From NCBI GenBank assembly GCA_036557665.1, contig DATBHG010000110.1, positions 49,831 to 113,830 on the forward strand: a stretch of 64,000 bases of DNA. Direction: 5' to 3'. Shown in pieces: positions 52,233 through 61,677 of this stretch. The notes under the pieces are model-generated. The model saw only the letters and a program-made list of their open reading frames with translations, was not told where the DNA came from and ran no database searches. A program made the position numbers and the translations under genes. How positions within the stretch are numbered: the first letter of the stretch is position 1; each line of letters starts with the position of its first letter. This stretch comes from VAZQ01 sp036557665 (GTDB taxonomy: Bacteria > Pseudomonadota > Alphaproteobacteria > Rhizobiales > Xanthobacteraceae).

Positions 52233-53255
52233 TCACCGGAATGCTGGCATGATGTCGCGGGCCCAGTCCCGCATGAAACCAGCCTTGTCGTCGAAATGGA
52301 TGCTCATCCAGAACTGGCGCGCCCCGGCGCCGATGGCGGCTTCGAGCTTGGCGATGCAGTCCCTGGGCGTCCCGGCTATGGCGAAGCGCTCCGCCAGATA
52401 GTCGAGCAGCCCCAGCTCCTTGATCAGCTCGCGGTTGCTGCTGTCCGGCTTGTCGTGCTGGGCTGAATTGTAGCGCGCGCCGAGCATCTTCACCTTCTCC
52501 ATGAGGTGCTCCGGGATGTGCTTTCCCTCCACGGTGAACCGGGAGAGATGACTCCCGGCTGAAGCGAGCGTCATCGCAATCTCGTCGATCGCCTTCTTGC
52601 GGTCGGCTCCGACATTGGTGAGCGGCAGCCACCACATGTCCACGTCCGCGAGGCTGCGGCCGGCACGGCCGCAGCCGGCCTTCACCTGCGCGATCGAGTC
52701 GCGCACGATCTCCGGCGTGAGACCGGTATTGATGATCACTCCGTCGGCGATCTCGCCTGCGAGCTGCAGCGTTTTCGGTCCGGAGGCGGCGAGATAGATC
52801 GGGATACGGCCACGGAACCAGGTGAGCTTGCAGTTTCCGCCGTTGTAGACCGACTCCCCGGTCTGAAGCAGCTCGCGGACGGTGTTGACGTAGGCGATGA
52901 GCTCCGCATGTTTTGCCGGGCGCACGCCGATATTGTCGACCGAGCTGTCGCCCGTCCCGATGCCGATCATGGTGCGTCCCGGCGCAAGCTCCTCGATGCT
53001 CGCGGCGGCGCTTGCGGCCACGGCGGGGTGCCTGGTCATGGGGTTGATCACGCGCGAGCCGAAACGGATTGTCCGCGTATTTGCGGCGACCAGAGCTTCG
53101 ACCACATAGACGTCGCGATAAAGCGACTGGGAGTCCGCGATACCGGCGATGGCGAAGCCGGTTTCCTCGGCGACCTTGACCCAGTCCAGGGCTTCCATGG
53201 CGTGGTTGGGCAGAAAATTCACGCCGAACCTGATCGGCCAGCCGTCGCTGCTCAT
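52233..53255 (-). CDS. LLM-class flavin-dependent oxidoreductase
   Basis: 340-aa luciferase-like TIM-barrel protein, of the subgroup resembling F420-dependent methylenetetrahydromethanopterin reductase. GWPIRFGVNFLPNHAMEALD starts it; further features are TIRFGSRVINPMTRHPAVAA (barrel strand 3-4), LAPGRTMIGIGTGDSSVDN and IPIYLAASGPKTLQLAGEIA. It lies between hydA and the receptor. In pyrimidine (Rut) and related catabolic pathways LLM enzymes open or oxygenate rings, so an oxidative role on a cyclic amide fits the neighbourhood, without proof. It could use FMN or F420. Confidence 0.87.
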   Translation of the reverse strand: MSSDGWPIRFGVNFLPNHAMEALDWVKVAEETGFAIAGIADSQSLYRDVYVVEALVAANTRTIRFGSRVINPMTRHPAVAASAAASIEELAPGRTMIGIGTGDSSVDNIGVRPAKHAELIAYVNTVRELLQTGESVYNGGNCKLTWFRGRIPIYLAASGPKTLQLAGEIADGVIINTGLTPEIVRDSIAQVKAGCGRAGRSLADVDMWWLPLTNVGADRKKAIDEIAMTLASAGSHLSRFTVEGKHIPEHLMEKVKMLGARYNSAQHDKPDSSNRELIKELGLLDYLAERFAIAGTPRDCIAKLEAAIGAGARQFWMSIHFDDKAGFMRDWARDIMPAFR

Positions 53256-53379
53256 CGCCTCTCCGACTCCCTCTCTCCTCGCAGGCCAGGCATTGCCTCG
53301 CCTCTTTCAGCACGACGGGCAAATAGAGTCGCGACCCGATGGGTCCCCTGCGGAATTCAACGGCATTCTCTCAAGAGCG

Positions 53380-54861
53380 CTAAGCCTCCAGCCGATGCGT
53401 GATGAGGTCGGTGCCGAAATTTGTCCGTGGATCGATCTCCGCCTCGAGCGCACCGAGCGGCCGTGCGGCATCCGACAGGTCGCGGGCGAGAAACTGGCCG
53501 CTGCCGCGTCCTAGCTTCAATTCCCCGTTCTCGACCGCCACGCGTCCGCGGCTGAGCACCAGCACCGGCCAACCCTTCAGCTGCATGCCTTCGTACGGCG
53601 TATAGCCGCTGGCGTCATGCAGCATGTCGTAGGCGACCGTGATCTCCTTGTGCGGATCCCAGATCGCGATGTCGGCGTCGCTGCCCACCGCAATCGTCCC
53701 CTTGCGCGGGTGCATGCCATAGAGCTTGGCGGGATTGGTGGCAGTCAATGCGACGAATTGATTGATGTCGATCCTGCCCTTGCTCACGCCCTCCGAGAAC
53801 AGCAGGGGCGCGCGCAGCTCGATGCCCGGCAGGCCGTTGGGGATTTGAATGAAGGTCGGCTTTGGGCCGGCGCTCAGCTTGCCGCGCTCGTCCATGCTGT
53901 AGGGAGCGTGATCGGATGAGAAGATCTGGAACGTGCCGTTGCGAAGGCCGCGCCACATGGCCTGCTGCGAGTGCTTGTCGCGCGGCGGCGGGCTGCAGCA
54001 GAATTTGGCGCCCTCCATGCTCTCGCGATCGAGGTCGTCGGCGGTGAGCAGCAGATATTGCGGGCAGGTCTCGGCGAAAATCTTGAACCCCGCCGTTTGC
54101 GCCTCGCGAATCTCCGCCATCGCGTTCTCGGTCGAGACATGAACGATCAGGATCGGCACATCGGCGAGCCGGGACAGTGCGATGACGCGATTCGTCGCCT
54201 CGCCTTCTCCGATCCGGGGATGGCTCACCGCGTGATAGCGCGGCTCGACGTGACCGCGCTCGACCAGGCGCTGGCGCAGCCACTTGATCATGTCGTGGTT
54301 CTCGGCGTGGACCAGCACGAAGGCGCCATGGCGCCGTGCCACCGCGAGCACCTCGAGGATCTGAATGTCGGCCAGCGCCAGCTTGTCGTAGGTCATGTAG
54401 ACCTTGAACGAGGAGAGCCCGTCCTTGATGAGCGCCGGCAGCTCCTGCCCCAGCACCTGCGGGGTGGGATCGGAAATGATCAGGTGGAAGCCGTAGTCGA
54501 TCACCGCCTTGGGCACGGCGCGGGCCATGTAATCGTCAACGGTCTTGCGCAGGGATTGCCCGCGATGCTGCGCGGCGAAGGAGAGGATCGAGGTCGTTCC
54601 GCCGAAAACCGCGGCTACGGTACCGGTATAGAAGTCGTCGGCCGTCATCACCCCCAGCGAGCCCATCTGCTCGATATGGCAATGTCCCTCGACGCCCCCG
54701 GGCAGGACCAGCATCCCGGCGGCATCGATGGTACGCGTCGCCTCACCGAGGTCGCGACCGAGCCCAACCACCTTGCCGCCCGCGATCGCGACGTCGCATT
54801 GCGACACATCCGCCGCCGTGGCGACGGTGCCGTTGCGGATGAGGACGTCGAGTGGCGCCAT
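53380..54861 (-). CDS. Dihydropyrimidinase/D-hydantoinase
   Basis: 493-aa cyclic-amidohydrolase. The ATG at 54861 starts the family domain (MAPLDVLIRNGTVATAADVS) and has GGAGAAAGG upstream. Metal site intact: VEGHCHIEQ (His60, His62), carboxylated Lys in SFKVYMTYDK (Lys153), VLVHAENHDM (His), LIVHVSTENAM (His) and FSSDHAPYSM (Asp). C-terminal LYGMHPRKGTIAVGSDADIA is typical. It heads the minus-strand cluster with LLM enzyme, receptor and the hyuA stump, consistent with hydantoin or dihydropyrimidine catabolism. It diverges from the M50 protease gene. Confidence 0.9.
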   Translation of the reverse strand: MAPLDVLIRNGTVATAADVSQCDVAIAGGKVVGLGRDLGEATRTIDAAGMLVLPGGVEGHCHIEQMGSLGVMTADDFYTGTVAAVFGGTTSILSFAAQHRGQSLRKTVDDYMARAVPKAVIDYGFHLIISDPTPQVLGQELPALIKDGLSSFKVYMTYDKLALADIQILEVLAVARRHGAFVLVHAENHDMIKWLRQRLVERGHVEPRYHAVSHPRIGEGEATNRVIALSRLADVPILIVHVSTENAMAEIREAQTAGFKIFAETCPQYLLLTADDLDRESMEGAKFCCSPPPRDKHSQQAMWRGLRNGTFQIFSSDHAPYSMDERGKLSAGPKPTFIQIPNGLPGIELRAPLLFSEGVSKGRIDINQFVALTATNPAKLYGMHPRKGTIAVGSDADIAIWDPHKEITVAYDMLHDASGYTPYEGMQLKGWPVLVLSRGRVAVENGELKLGRGSGQFLARDLSDAARPLGALEAEIDPRTNFGTDLITHRLEA

Positions 54862-55092
54862 GCCTTTCTCCAGTGCGGGCCTCTTATACCTCGCCGCGGC
54901 AAGGAGGAGGTAGTCACGCGCCGAGGTACGAGAGATTGATTGCCGGCTTTTTGATCCGGGCGCAAGAAACGCTACAACCCCTGACGCTGGCTCATGGCCG
55001 TCATCGCCAGTGCCGGAGGTTGCAAGCCGCGCGCAGCCGAACTGACGCAGCCGAACTGACATGGGCAGCTCGACGAGCCGAACGGGACGGTA

Positions 55093-55785
55093 ATGGACGG
55101 CATCGGCGCCAACGCCATTTATCTGGCAACCATCTGGGCGATCCCCGTGATCGTCGCGGTTACCTTTCATGAGGCGGCGCACGGCTTCGTCGCCCATCTG
55201 CTTGGCGACGATACGGCCTGGCGGCTCGGGCGCGTCAGCTTCAACCCGCTAAAGCACGTCGATCCGGTCGGCACGATCCTGCTACCCGGCATCTTGCTGC
55301 TGATGCACTCTGCGTTCCTGTTCGGTTTCGCCAAGCCGGTGCCGGTCAATTTTCGCGCTCTTCGGTGGCCTCGGCGCGACATGGTGCTCGTCGCTGCGGC
55401 AGGACCGGCCATGAACATCGCGCTCGCTCTTGCCGCGGCCCTGGCCTTCCACATCGTCGGCTATCTGCCCGCCCCCGGCGCACGATGGCTGGCGGAGAAC
55501 CTGAAGAATGCACTGATCATCAACGTCGTGCTGGCGGTATTCAACTTGTTTCCGCTGCCGCCTCTCGATGGCGGGCGCATCCTGGTCGGCATCCTTCCGA
55601 AGGGCGCCGCAGCTGCTGTTGCGCGGCTCGAGCCGTACGGGTTGGCAATCCTGATCGGTCTGCTCATTATCCTGCCGTTGCTGGGCTCGCAGCTGGGTAT
55701 CGACCTGAGCGTGGTCTCACGCGCCCTTGCCATATCGACCAGCGCCATTATCGAGGTCATACTTTACGTCACCGGCAACATTTAG
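55093..55785 (+). CDS. Site-2 protease (M50) family membrane metalloprotease
   Basis: 230-aa rhomboid-sized M50 protein with about six membrane helices. The active-site motif TFHEAAHGFVAHLLGDDTA (His26, Glu27, His30) sits in the first helix region and the third zinc ligand in NLFPLPPLDGGRIL (Asp159). No PDZ domain is present, which fits the small SREBP-cleaving-like group seen next to many bacterial housekeeping genes. The ATG at 55093 follows a weak GGGACGG. It precedes the CinA-C gene by 56 bp. Substrate unknown. Confidence 0.9.
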   Translation: MDGIGANAIYLATIWAIPVIVAVTFHEAAHGFVAHLLGDDTAWRLGRVSFNPLKHVDPVGTILLPGILLLMHSAFLFGFAKPVPVNFRALRWPRRDMVLVAAAGPAMNIALALAAALAFHIVGYLPAPGARWLAENLKNALIINVVLAVFNLFPLPPLDGGRILVGILPKGAAAAVARLEPYGLAILIGLLIILPLLGSQLGIDLSVVSRALAISTSAIIEVILYVTGNI

Positions 55786-55841
55786 TGAGCTTGAAACGAT
55801 CGGCATCGACTTCAGTCCGCCGGTAATACAGGAATAAAACG

Positions 55842-56333
55842 TTGAACGATCTTTTTCTCCTTGGCGAGACGATCGGCGCTCGGCTGAAGGCCCGGCGCGA
55901 GACCATCGCGGTTGCCGAGTCCTCGACCGGCGGCTTGATCTCGGCGGCGCTGCTCGCGGTGCCCGGCGCCTCGGCCTACTTTCTCGGCGGGGCGGTCGTC
56001 TATACGCGTCAGGCGAAGAGCATCCTGCTTGTCGTCGATGACGCCGCGCTCGGGCGATTTCGTCCGGCCACCGAGCCGCATGCGCTCCTGCTGGCGCAGC
56101 GTGCGCGGGCGCAATTCTCTGCTACGTGGGGGCTCGCCGAAAGCGGCGCCGCCGGGCCGAGCGGCAACCGCTACGGCGACCCGGCCGGGCACGCCTGCCT
56201 CGCGGTCGCGGGGACGCTCGAGCGGGCGATCACGCTCGAAACCGGCAGCTCCGACCGGAGCGCCAATATGCGCGCGTTCGCAGTTGCCGCCCTCGAGCTG
56301 CTGGCCGGAAGCTTGGGCGGATCAGAGCTGTGA
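55842..56333 (+). CDS. CinA C-terminal-type nicotinamide-nucleotide amidase
   Basis: 163-aa stand-alone CinA_C domain (PncC-like), deamidating NMN in NAD salvage. Family signature: IAVAESSTGGLISAALLAVP (catalytic Ser/Thr region), SAYFLGGAVVYTRQAKSILL, and TWGLAESGAAGPSGNRYGDP. There is no N-terminal molybdopterin-like domain. The start is TTG preceded by AGGA. It lies 56 bp after the M50 gene and converges on a NUDIX gene. Assignment as an amidase is from family knowledge. Confidence 0.85.
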   Translation: MNDLFLLGETIGARLKARRETIAVAESSTGGLISAALLAVPGASAYFLGGAVVYTRQAKSILLVVDDAALGRFRPATEPHALLLAQRARAQFSATWGLAESGAAGPSGNRYGDPAGHACLAVAGTLERAITLETGSSDRSANMRAFAVAALELLAGSLGGSEL

Positions 56334-56359
56334 AACCGCGACGAATGCCTTGATCAAGG

Positions 56360-57097
56360 TCAATCGCCGTCCGGACCGCTCTCCTGCGCCGATAGTCGGC
56401 CGTGAAGACATTCGTGCAAAAACGCGATAGTGAAATTGGCCATCCCTGGACAGAAATCGGCGGGCCTGCGAACAACCCGGACGCTCGAGAGCTCAGGCTG
56501 CACCTGGGTGTCGAGATAGCCTTCGATGCGACTGCGCAATTCGTCCGCAGTCTGCGAAGAGAAGAACCGTTTCATCAGCGCGAGATGGTTTGGACCGCGC
56601 ACGACGCTCCACCCCGGCTCGCACTCGAGCTCATCCGGATTGATTCCGGTCTCCTCGGCGATCTCTCGGCGAATGTGCCCCATCAGGTCGACCGATTGGC
56701 CGCGAACATCCTCGAGTGCGGGTGTGCCACAGGGGAACGTGACATGCCCGGCACCCGCGGTGTAACAGGCCATTTCACCGAGCACGTACGCTCCATCGAA
56801 TGCGCGAATGGCTGCCGGCGCGAAGAAGTTGAGCACCGGGGGATCGGGGGACATGAAATCCCGCCATGCGCACAGGCTTGCGTAATCGGTCTCGAAAGCG
56901 GTGGCCCTCAGTATGCGGTTGTCTACCGCGTACGACTTCAGCATCAGCGCGCGGCCGTTCCAGAGCACACTTCGCCTGCGTTTGAGGTCGGCGAAATGTG
57001 CGTCGATCTCCGCGCGCCGAGCGTCTGCCAGCGGCCAAGACCACGGTTCTACCGTGATCTCGACCTGATCAAGATGCTCCACTGCCGGAAGGTCCAT
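56360..57097 (-). CDS. NUDIX-like hydrolase
   Basis: 245-aa protein. The NUDIX box is recognisable around DLMGHIRREIAEETGINPDE (RExxxEExG), although the leading Gly is displaced. N-terminal residues VEITVEPWSWPLADARRAEI and the segment RRSVLWNGRALMLKSYAVDN resemble NUDIX proteins linked to sugar-nucleotide genes. The ATG at 57097 has GGAG 6 nt upstream. It overlaps the 3' end of the frameshifted nucleotidyltransferase by 29 bp, so the two were one operon. Substrate unknown, possibly an NDP-sugar or a nucleotide. Confidence 0.72.
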   Translation of the reverse strand: MDLPAVEHLDQVEITVEPWSWPLADARRAEIDAHFADLKRRRSVLWNGRALMLKSYAVDNRILRATAFETDYASLCAWRDFMSPDPPVLNFFAPAAIRAFDGAYVLGEMACYTAGAGHVTFPCGTPALEDVRGQSVDLMGHIRREIAEETGINPDELECEPGWSVVRGPNHLALMKRFFSSQTADELRSRIEGYLDTQVQPELSSVRVVRRPADFCPGMANFTIAFLHECLHGRLSAQESGPDGD

Positions 57098-57871
57098 TTC
57101 TCCGCCACCTTGGCTCGAAGTATCGATATCCCTCGATCGTACCGAGATCGAATGCTTCACCGTCCAGGAAGACGCCATAGCTGGGAGCCTCCTTCAGGAG
57201 AGCTCGGAAGGTTTTCAGCAGATCAACCTCTCCGGTGCGCGGATCGGCGAATTCCATCCCGAGGAAGCGGAAAACCTCCGGGGGATATATCGTCCGGCCA
57301 AAACCCCGCACCGCTGTGGCCCGCCCGCTGGCGCATTCGGCTGGCTCGATCCCGGTGATCACGACGACGCTGCTCTGCGCAGGATCGGGCTCATAGATGA
57401 AGCTGCGGGCGCCCGGGAAATATGGGACGGCTGCTTCCGGAACGCGGATGAGACTGCTGATGACGAAGTTCTCCGGCAGCGTCTTGCTGGTCAACTGCGT
57501 GACTGGAGCGCGCTCGCTGCTGAAAAGCTGGTGGGGATCAACATCGCGAAGCACTCATCGCCTACGAATGGTCTCGCACAGAGAAGTGCGTCTCCGAGTC
57601 CCCTCGGCTCCGGCTGATGGACGAACGTGATCTCACAATCAGGCTGGCTCCTCTCGAAATAGCGCGCTATCGATTCTTTCCCCGCGCGGATCACGATACC
57701 GATGTGCTCGATCGCAGCATCGATCGCCTCCTGCACAATGTGATGGATCATCGGCTTGCCGTCGACCGGCAGCATCTCTTTGGGAGCGCCCCCGGTAAGG
57801 GGCCACATCCGAGTCCCGAAGCCGGCCGCGGGTATGACCGCTTTTCTGACGATACCATCGAGGCGCAACAT
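57069..57871 (-). pseudogene. Frameshifted sugar-1-phosphate nucleotidyltransferase (GalU/RmlA-like)
   Basis: Two overlapping frames together make one nucleotidyltransferase. The first (from ATG 57871) gives KAVIPAAGFGTRMWPLTGGA, PKEMLPVDGKPMIHHIVQEA and EPRGLGDALLCARPFVGDEC, then leaves frame at FAMLIP. The second picks up at VDPHQLFSSERAPVTQL and runs to LDGEAFDLGTIEGYRYFEPR, the GalU-type C-terminus. The break falls near 57530, where family members have a metal-binding Asp pair, and some residues seem missing. The combined length (about 265 aa) is short for GalU (about 290). It is either a pseudogene or a sequencing error; the missing Asp argues for real decay. Confidence 0.78.
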
Positions 57872-58022
57872 GGCCGAGCCCCTGATCGCATGACGAAGCT
57901 TTCGTGGCACCGTATAGCCTCCAGAGGCTTGATATGACACCATGTCGAGCTCATCAGGTGTTTCGCAGAGCGGTTCGACCTCGCACGGTGCGCACAAGAC
58001 AGCCGGCCTATCGGAGGCTTGA

Positions 58023-59270
58023 GTGAAACGGGAGATCGCAGGATTGGTCCTCAGCCTGGGAATCGCGCTTTCCGTGTCCGTCCAGCCGGCGTGTGCGCAA
58101 AATTCTGCGGCGGGCGCAAGGGTCGATGCGGTGCTGCGCAGCGCGGTCGAGCGCGAGGATGTTCCCGGCGCGGTCGCTTTGGCGACCGACCGCGGAGGGA
58201 TACTTTATCAGGGCGTCTTCGGCGTAGCGGACGTGTCGACCGGACGCGCGCTCAGCGCCGACGCACTGTTCCGCATCGCCTCGATGACCAAGCCGGTCAC
58301 GTCGGTGGCGGCCATGCAGCTGTTCGAGCAGGGTCGCTTCGGCCTCGACGATCCGGTGGAAAAATATCTGCCGGAGCTTGCAGATCTGAAAGTATTCGAA
58401 TCATTCGATGCGGCGACCGGCGCCTATCGAGTCCGGCGGGCATCCAGGCCGCCGACCATTCGCCACATCCTGACCCACACGTCCGGGCTCGGGTATCCGT
58501 TCACAAGTGCGATCCTGCGCGATTTCAAGCCGCAGCCCGGCGAGATCTATCCGTTTGGCGGTCCATTGCTGTTCGACCCAGGCGAACGCTGGCATTACGG
58601 CACCAGCACCGATGTCGTCGGCAAGCTGGTCGAAAAACTGTCAGGTCAAAGACTGGAGGATTATTTCCGCCAGCACATCTTTGCTCCCCTCCGGATGCCG
58701 GACACGTCCTACAACGTGCCGCCGGAGAAGGCGTCGCGTCTCGCGGCCGCGCAGCAGCGCGCCGGCGAGCGCATGGATGGCGCCATCGAATTGCAAACGC
58801 TGCAGCCCGGGCTGGCCATACCGGAGCCCGCCGGCGGTGGCGGCCTTGCCTCGACGGCGAGCGACTATGGCCGTTTCATGCGCATGATGCTCAACGGGGG
58901 TGAGCTGGACGGGGTACGCGTCCTCGAGGCCGAAACGGTGACGCTGATGGGCCAAAACCACATTGGCGCTCTGACGGTGCCGGCACTCGAGACTGCGCTG
59001 CCGCGCAGTGCGGACTTCAGCTTCATCGCGGACGGTCGCGACCAATGGGGCATTGGTTTTCTGATAACGACGGATCAAGTGCCTGGAAAGCGCTCGCCCG
59101 GGAGCCTGAGCTGGGGCGGTATCAGCAACACCTTTTTCTGGATCGATCCGGGCCGCGGCATCGCGGGTGTAATCTTGATGCAGTACATGCCGTTTGCGGA
59201 TGCCAAGGCACTGGCCGTCTACGATGCATTCGAGCGCGGCGTCTATCAGCTCGCAAGCGCCGAGCGGTAG
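58023..59270 (+). CDS. Serine hydrolase, beta-lactamase class C/EstB-like
   Basis: 415-aa exported serine hydrolase. Signal peptide KREIAGLVLSLGIALSVSVQ with cleavage near ACAQ. The nucleophile motif is FRIASMTKPVTSV (Ser87-x-x-Lys90), and the general-base Tyr is in GERWHYGTSTDVVGKLVEKL (Tyr192). The third motif is in the C-terminal region around SLSWGGISNTFFWIDP (WGG). These proteins are esterases, D-aminopeptidases or lactamase-like enzymes in the periplasm. Start is GTG with GGAGG 6 nt upstream. It is 49 bp from the DoxX gene. Confidence 0.88.
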   Translation: MKREIAGLVLSLGIALSVSVQPACAQNSAAGARVDAVLRSAVEREDVPGAVALATDRGGILYQGVFGVADVSTGRALSADALFRIASMTKPVTSVAAMQLFEQGRFGLDDPVEKYLPELADLKVFESFDAATGAYRVRRASRPPTIRHILTHTSGLGYPFTSAILRDFKPQPGEIYPFGGPLLFDPGERWHYGTSTDVVGKLVEKLSGQRLEDYFRQHIFAPLRMPDTSYNVPPEKASRLAAAQQRAGERMDGAIELQTLQPGLAIPEPAGGGGLASTASDYGRFMRMMLNGGELDGVRVLEAETVTLMGQNHIGALTVPALETALPRSADFSFIADGRDQWGIGFLITTDQVPGKRSPGSLSWGGISNTFFWIDPGRGIAGVILMQYMPFADAKALAVYDAFERGVYQLASAER

Positions 59271-59319
59271 GCGGACCGCAATCCATGTTGGACGATACCC
59301 AGGCTGAAGAGGAAGCACC

Positions 59320-59832
59320 ATGACCACGACGACGCCGGATTCGCGGGTGATTGCGCTCAAAGAGCCGAAGCCGATCATTCCGGCACTCGCATCCTTCTAT
59401 TCGCATACTCGGGAGCTGGCATGGCTTGTCATCCGCATCACAGCTGGCGGAATGCTGCTCATCCACGGCACCGTGAAAACCACCGCCGCAATGGACAAGG
59501 GGTTGGCCGCGTGGGCTGGCGGATTCGCCGCGGGCGGATTGGCGCGCCGCGGGATAGAGCCCGCTGTCCCTCTCGCCTATGCCGTGCTCGCCATCGAGAC
59601 CATTGGAGCGCTACTGATCGTGCTTGGCCTGTTCACACGTTTGGCTGCCGCCGCCGCGGCGATCGAGTTTGCCGTGATCGCCTTCGTTGCGCACTGGAAG
59701 AACGGATTTTTTTTCAGCTCTTCCGGGGGCGGCTGGGAATATCCGCTGTTTTGGGGCCTCATCCTCTTCGCTATTGCCTTACGCGGCGGAGGCCCATATT
59801 CGCTCGACCAGAAGCTCGGCTGGGAATTGTAA
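59320..59832 (+). CDS. DoxX-family membrane protein
   Basis: 170-aa protein with about four transmembrane segments. It shows LVIRITAGGMLLIHGTVKTT, AVLAIETIGALLIVLGLFTR (typical DoxX core) and IEFAVIAFVAHWKNGFFFSS. DoxX proteins in bacteria often pair with oxidoreductases and protect against thiol or oxidative stress. A helical cytosolic N-terminus of about 35 residues is a little long. The start ATG follows GAGGAAG. It is probably co-transcribed with the serine hydrolase upstream. Confidence 0.87.
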   Translation: MTTTTPDSRVIALKEPKPIIPALASFYSHTRELAWLVIRITAGGMLLIHGTVKTTAAMDKGLAAWAGGFAAGGLARRGIEPAVPLAYAVLAIETIGALLIVLGLFTRLAAAAAAIEFAVIAFVAHWKNGFFFSSSGGGWEYPLFWGLILFAIALRGGGPYSLDQKLGWEL

Positions 59833-59917
59833 TAAGAGGCATGGCTCGAAGTCGCGTCCATGCTTTTATGCTTCGCTGCGTGAGTCTCCGGATGGGCCCA
59901 TCGCGTCGGACGGCCCG

Positions 59918-60802
59918 ATGCGCATCTTTTTGACCGGCGCGAACGGTTTTATCGGCGGCGCAGTCGCCGTCGCGCTGATCGAAGCCGGCCACAGGGTTCG
60001 TGGCTTGGTTCGCAGCACGGCAAAGGCCGAGCTGGTTGGAACACACGGTGTCGAAGCGGTCGTCGGCTCGCTTGACGACGCGGCGTTGCTGCAGACCGAA
60101 GCGCGGGCCGCCGATGCGGTTATCAATGCTGCCTCGAGCGACCATCGCGGTGCGGTGGAAGCCCTGATTGCCGCCATCTCCGGCTCCGGCAAGCCCTTCA
60201 TTCATTCGAGCGGAACCAGCATTGTCGCCGATCTCGCCATGGGCGAGCCGTCCGAGCGCATCTTTCATGAAGCGGCGCCGGTCGAGCCGCTGCCTGAACG
60301 AGCCGCGCGTGTAGCGATCGACCGGCTGGTGCTTGCGGCCCCGGGTGTGCGTTCGATGGTGCTTTGCAATGCGATGATCTACGGCCAAGCGCTGGGACCG
60401 CCGGCGCAGAGCGTCCAGATTCCCGCACTTGTGCGGCAAGCCAAGGCATCGGGCGTAGCCCGCCATGTAGGCCGCGGATTGAATCGATGGTCCAACGTGC
60501 ATATTGCCGACGTGGCGGCGATCTATGCTCTGGCGCTCGCCAGGGCACCCGCCGGCGCATTCCTCTATGTCGAGAGCGGCGAGGAGGCGCTCGGGGAAAT
60601 TACCGGCGCCATTGCAGCCCGGCTCGACCTCGGCGCCGCGCAATCCTGGTCCGCCGAGGAAGCGATTGCAGCCTGGGGACGGAATTTGGCGGTGCTCTCG
60701 CTGGGCTCCAACAGTCGCGTGCGCGGCAGAGCCGCGGTCGAGCTTGGCTGGTCGCCTGCCCGGCGATCGGTGACGCAATGGATTGCCGACGAGATGGCTT
60801 AG
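59918..60802 (+). CDS. NAD(P)-dependent epimerase/dehydratase-like protein
   Basis: 294-aa atypical SDR. MRIFLTGANGFIGGAVAVAL is the Rossmann motif (TGAxGxIG), followed by VRGLVRST, VVGSLDDAALL and AVINAAS. The active-site region IHSSGTSIVADL has a Ser/Gly where extended SDRs have Tyr-x3-Lys; YGQ at LCNAMIYGQALG may provide Tyr. It resembles the NmrA-like/dihydroflavonol-reductase group. The ATG at 59918 is chosen because the Rossmann motif must be at the N-terminus. It ends 22 bp before the end of the convergent sugar permease. Confidence 0.85.
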   Translation: MRIFLTGANGFIGGAVAVALIEAGHRVRGLVRSTAKAELVGTHGVEAVVGSLDDAALLQTEARAADAVINAASSDHRGAVEALIAAISGSGKPFIHSSGTSIVADLAMGEPSERIFHEAAPVEPLPERAARVAIDRLVLAAPGVRSMVLCNAMIYGQALGPPAQSVQIPALVRQAKASGVARHVGRGLNRWSNVHIADVAAIYALALARAPAGAFLYVESGEEALGEITGAIAARLDLGAAQSWSAEEAIAAWGRNLAVLSLGSNSRVRGRAAVELGWSPARRSVTQWIADEMA

Positions 60803-60824
60803 CGCGCGCGTGTGCAAGCGCCGC

Positions 60825-61676
60825 CTACTTGACGGCGCCTCCGGTTATCCCGCTGATGAACCGATCGAGAAAAAGGTTGTACGCGATCGCCACCGGGATG
60901 CTGGCGATCAGGGCGCCGGCCATGATCTCGCCCCAGAAGAAGATGTCGCCGCGGATGAGATCGGTCGCCACGCCGAGCGTGATCGGCTTCTGATCGGACG
61001 CGGATATGAACGTCAGCGCGTAGACGAACTCCTGCAAGGTCAGCGTGAAGGTGAAGATCACCACCGTCAGGATGCCCGGCAGCGACAGCGGGATAGCCAT
61101 CTTGACGAAGGCGCCGAGCAGGCTGCAGCCGTCGACGATCGCGGCCTCCTCGATCTCGACCGGCAGCGCCTTGAAGAATCCCATCAGCAGCCAGGTGCAG
61201 AACGGGATGGTGAAGGTGGGATAGACGACGACCAGCGACCACATCGAGTTCTGCAGGCCCAGCCCGGCGATCACCCGTGACAGTGGCAGGAACAGGAGGG
61301 TCGGCGGCACGAGATAGGTGAGAAAGATGCCGATTCCCAGGGCCTCGCCGTTGCGGCCGGTCATGCGTGCAAGGCTGTAGGCGCCCGGCAGCGCGGTGAC
61401 GAGGGTGATGGCGGTGACACAGAGGCCGATGATCAGGGAGTTCAGCAGCCAGGTCGCGAACAGCGTCTTGTCGAACAGATAGCGGAAGTGCTCGAGCGTG
61501 GGCGGATCGTTGAACCAGAACGGAATGTGATCGACACTGTAGAGGTCGGAATTCGTCTTGAACGAGGTGATCGCCATCCAATAAAACGGAAACGCCGCGA
61601 GCACCAGGAAAAACGCGACCGCGCCGTAGAATGAGGTCTCCTGCAGGGCGGTTGTGACAGTGGCACGCGGCCGCAT
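60825..61676 (-). CDS. Carbohydrate ABC permease (MalG/UgpE-like)
   Basis: 283-aa membrane subunit with about six helices. FYWMAITSFKTNSDLYSVDH is the usual cytosol-to-periplasm transition, and VEIEEAAIVDGCSLLGAFVK is the EAA loop that contacts the ATPase. The ATG at 61676 follows the stop of the partner permease by one base (TGACATG). Sugar or polyol import is expected from the family. The gene ends near the convergent SDR gene. Confidence 0.92.
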   Translation of the reverse strand: MRPRATVTTALQETSFYGAVAFFLVLAAFPFYWMAITSFKTNSDLYSVDHIPFWFNDPPTLEHFRYLFDKTLFATWLLNSLIIGLCVTAITLVTALPGAYSLARMTGRNGEALGIGIFLTYLVPPTLLFLPLSRVIAGLGLQNSMWSLVVVYPTFTIPFCTWLLMGFFKALPVEIEEAAIVDGCSLLGAFVKMAIPLSLPGILTVVIFTFTLTLQEFVYALTFISASDQKPITLGVATDLIRGDIFFWGEIMAGALIASIPVAIAYNLFLDRFISGITGGAVK

Positions 61677-61677
61677 G

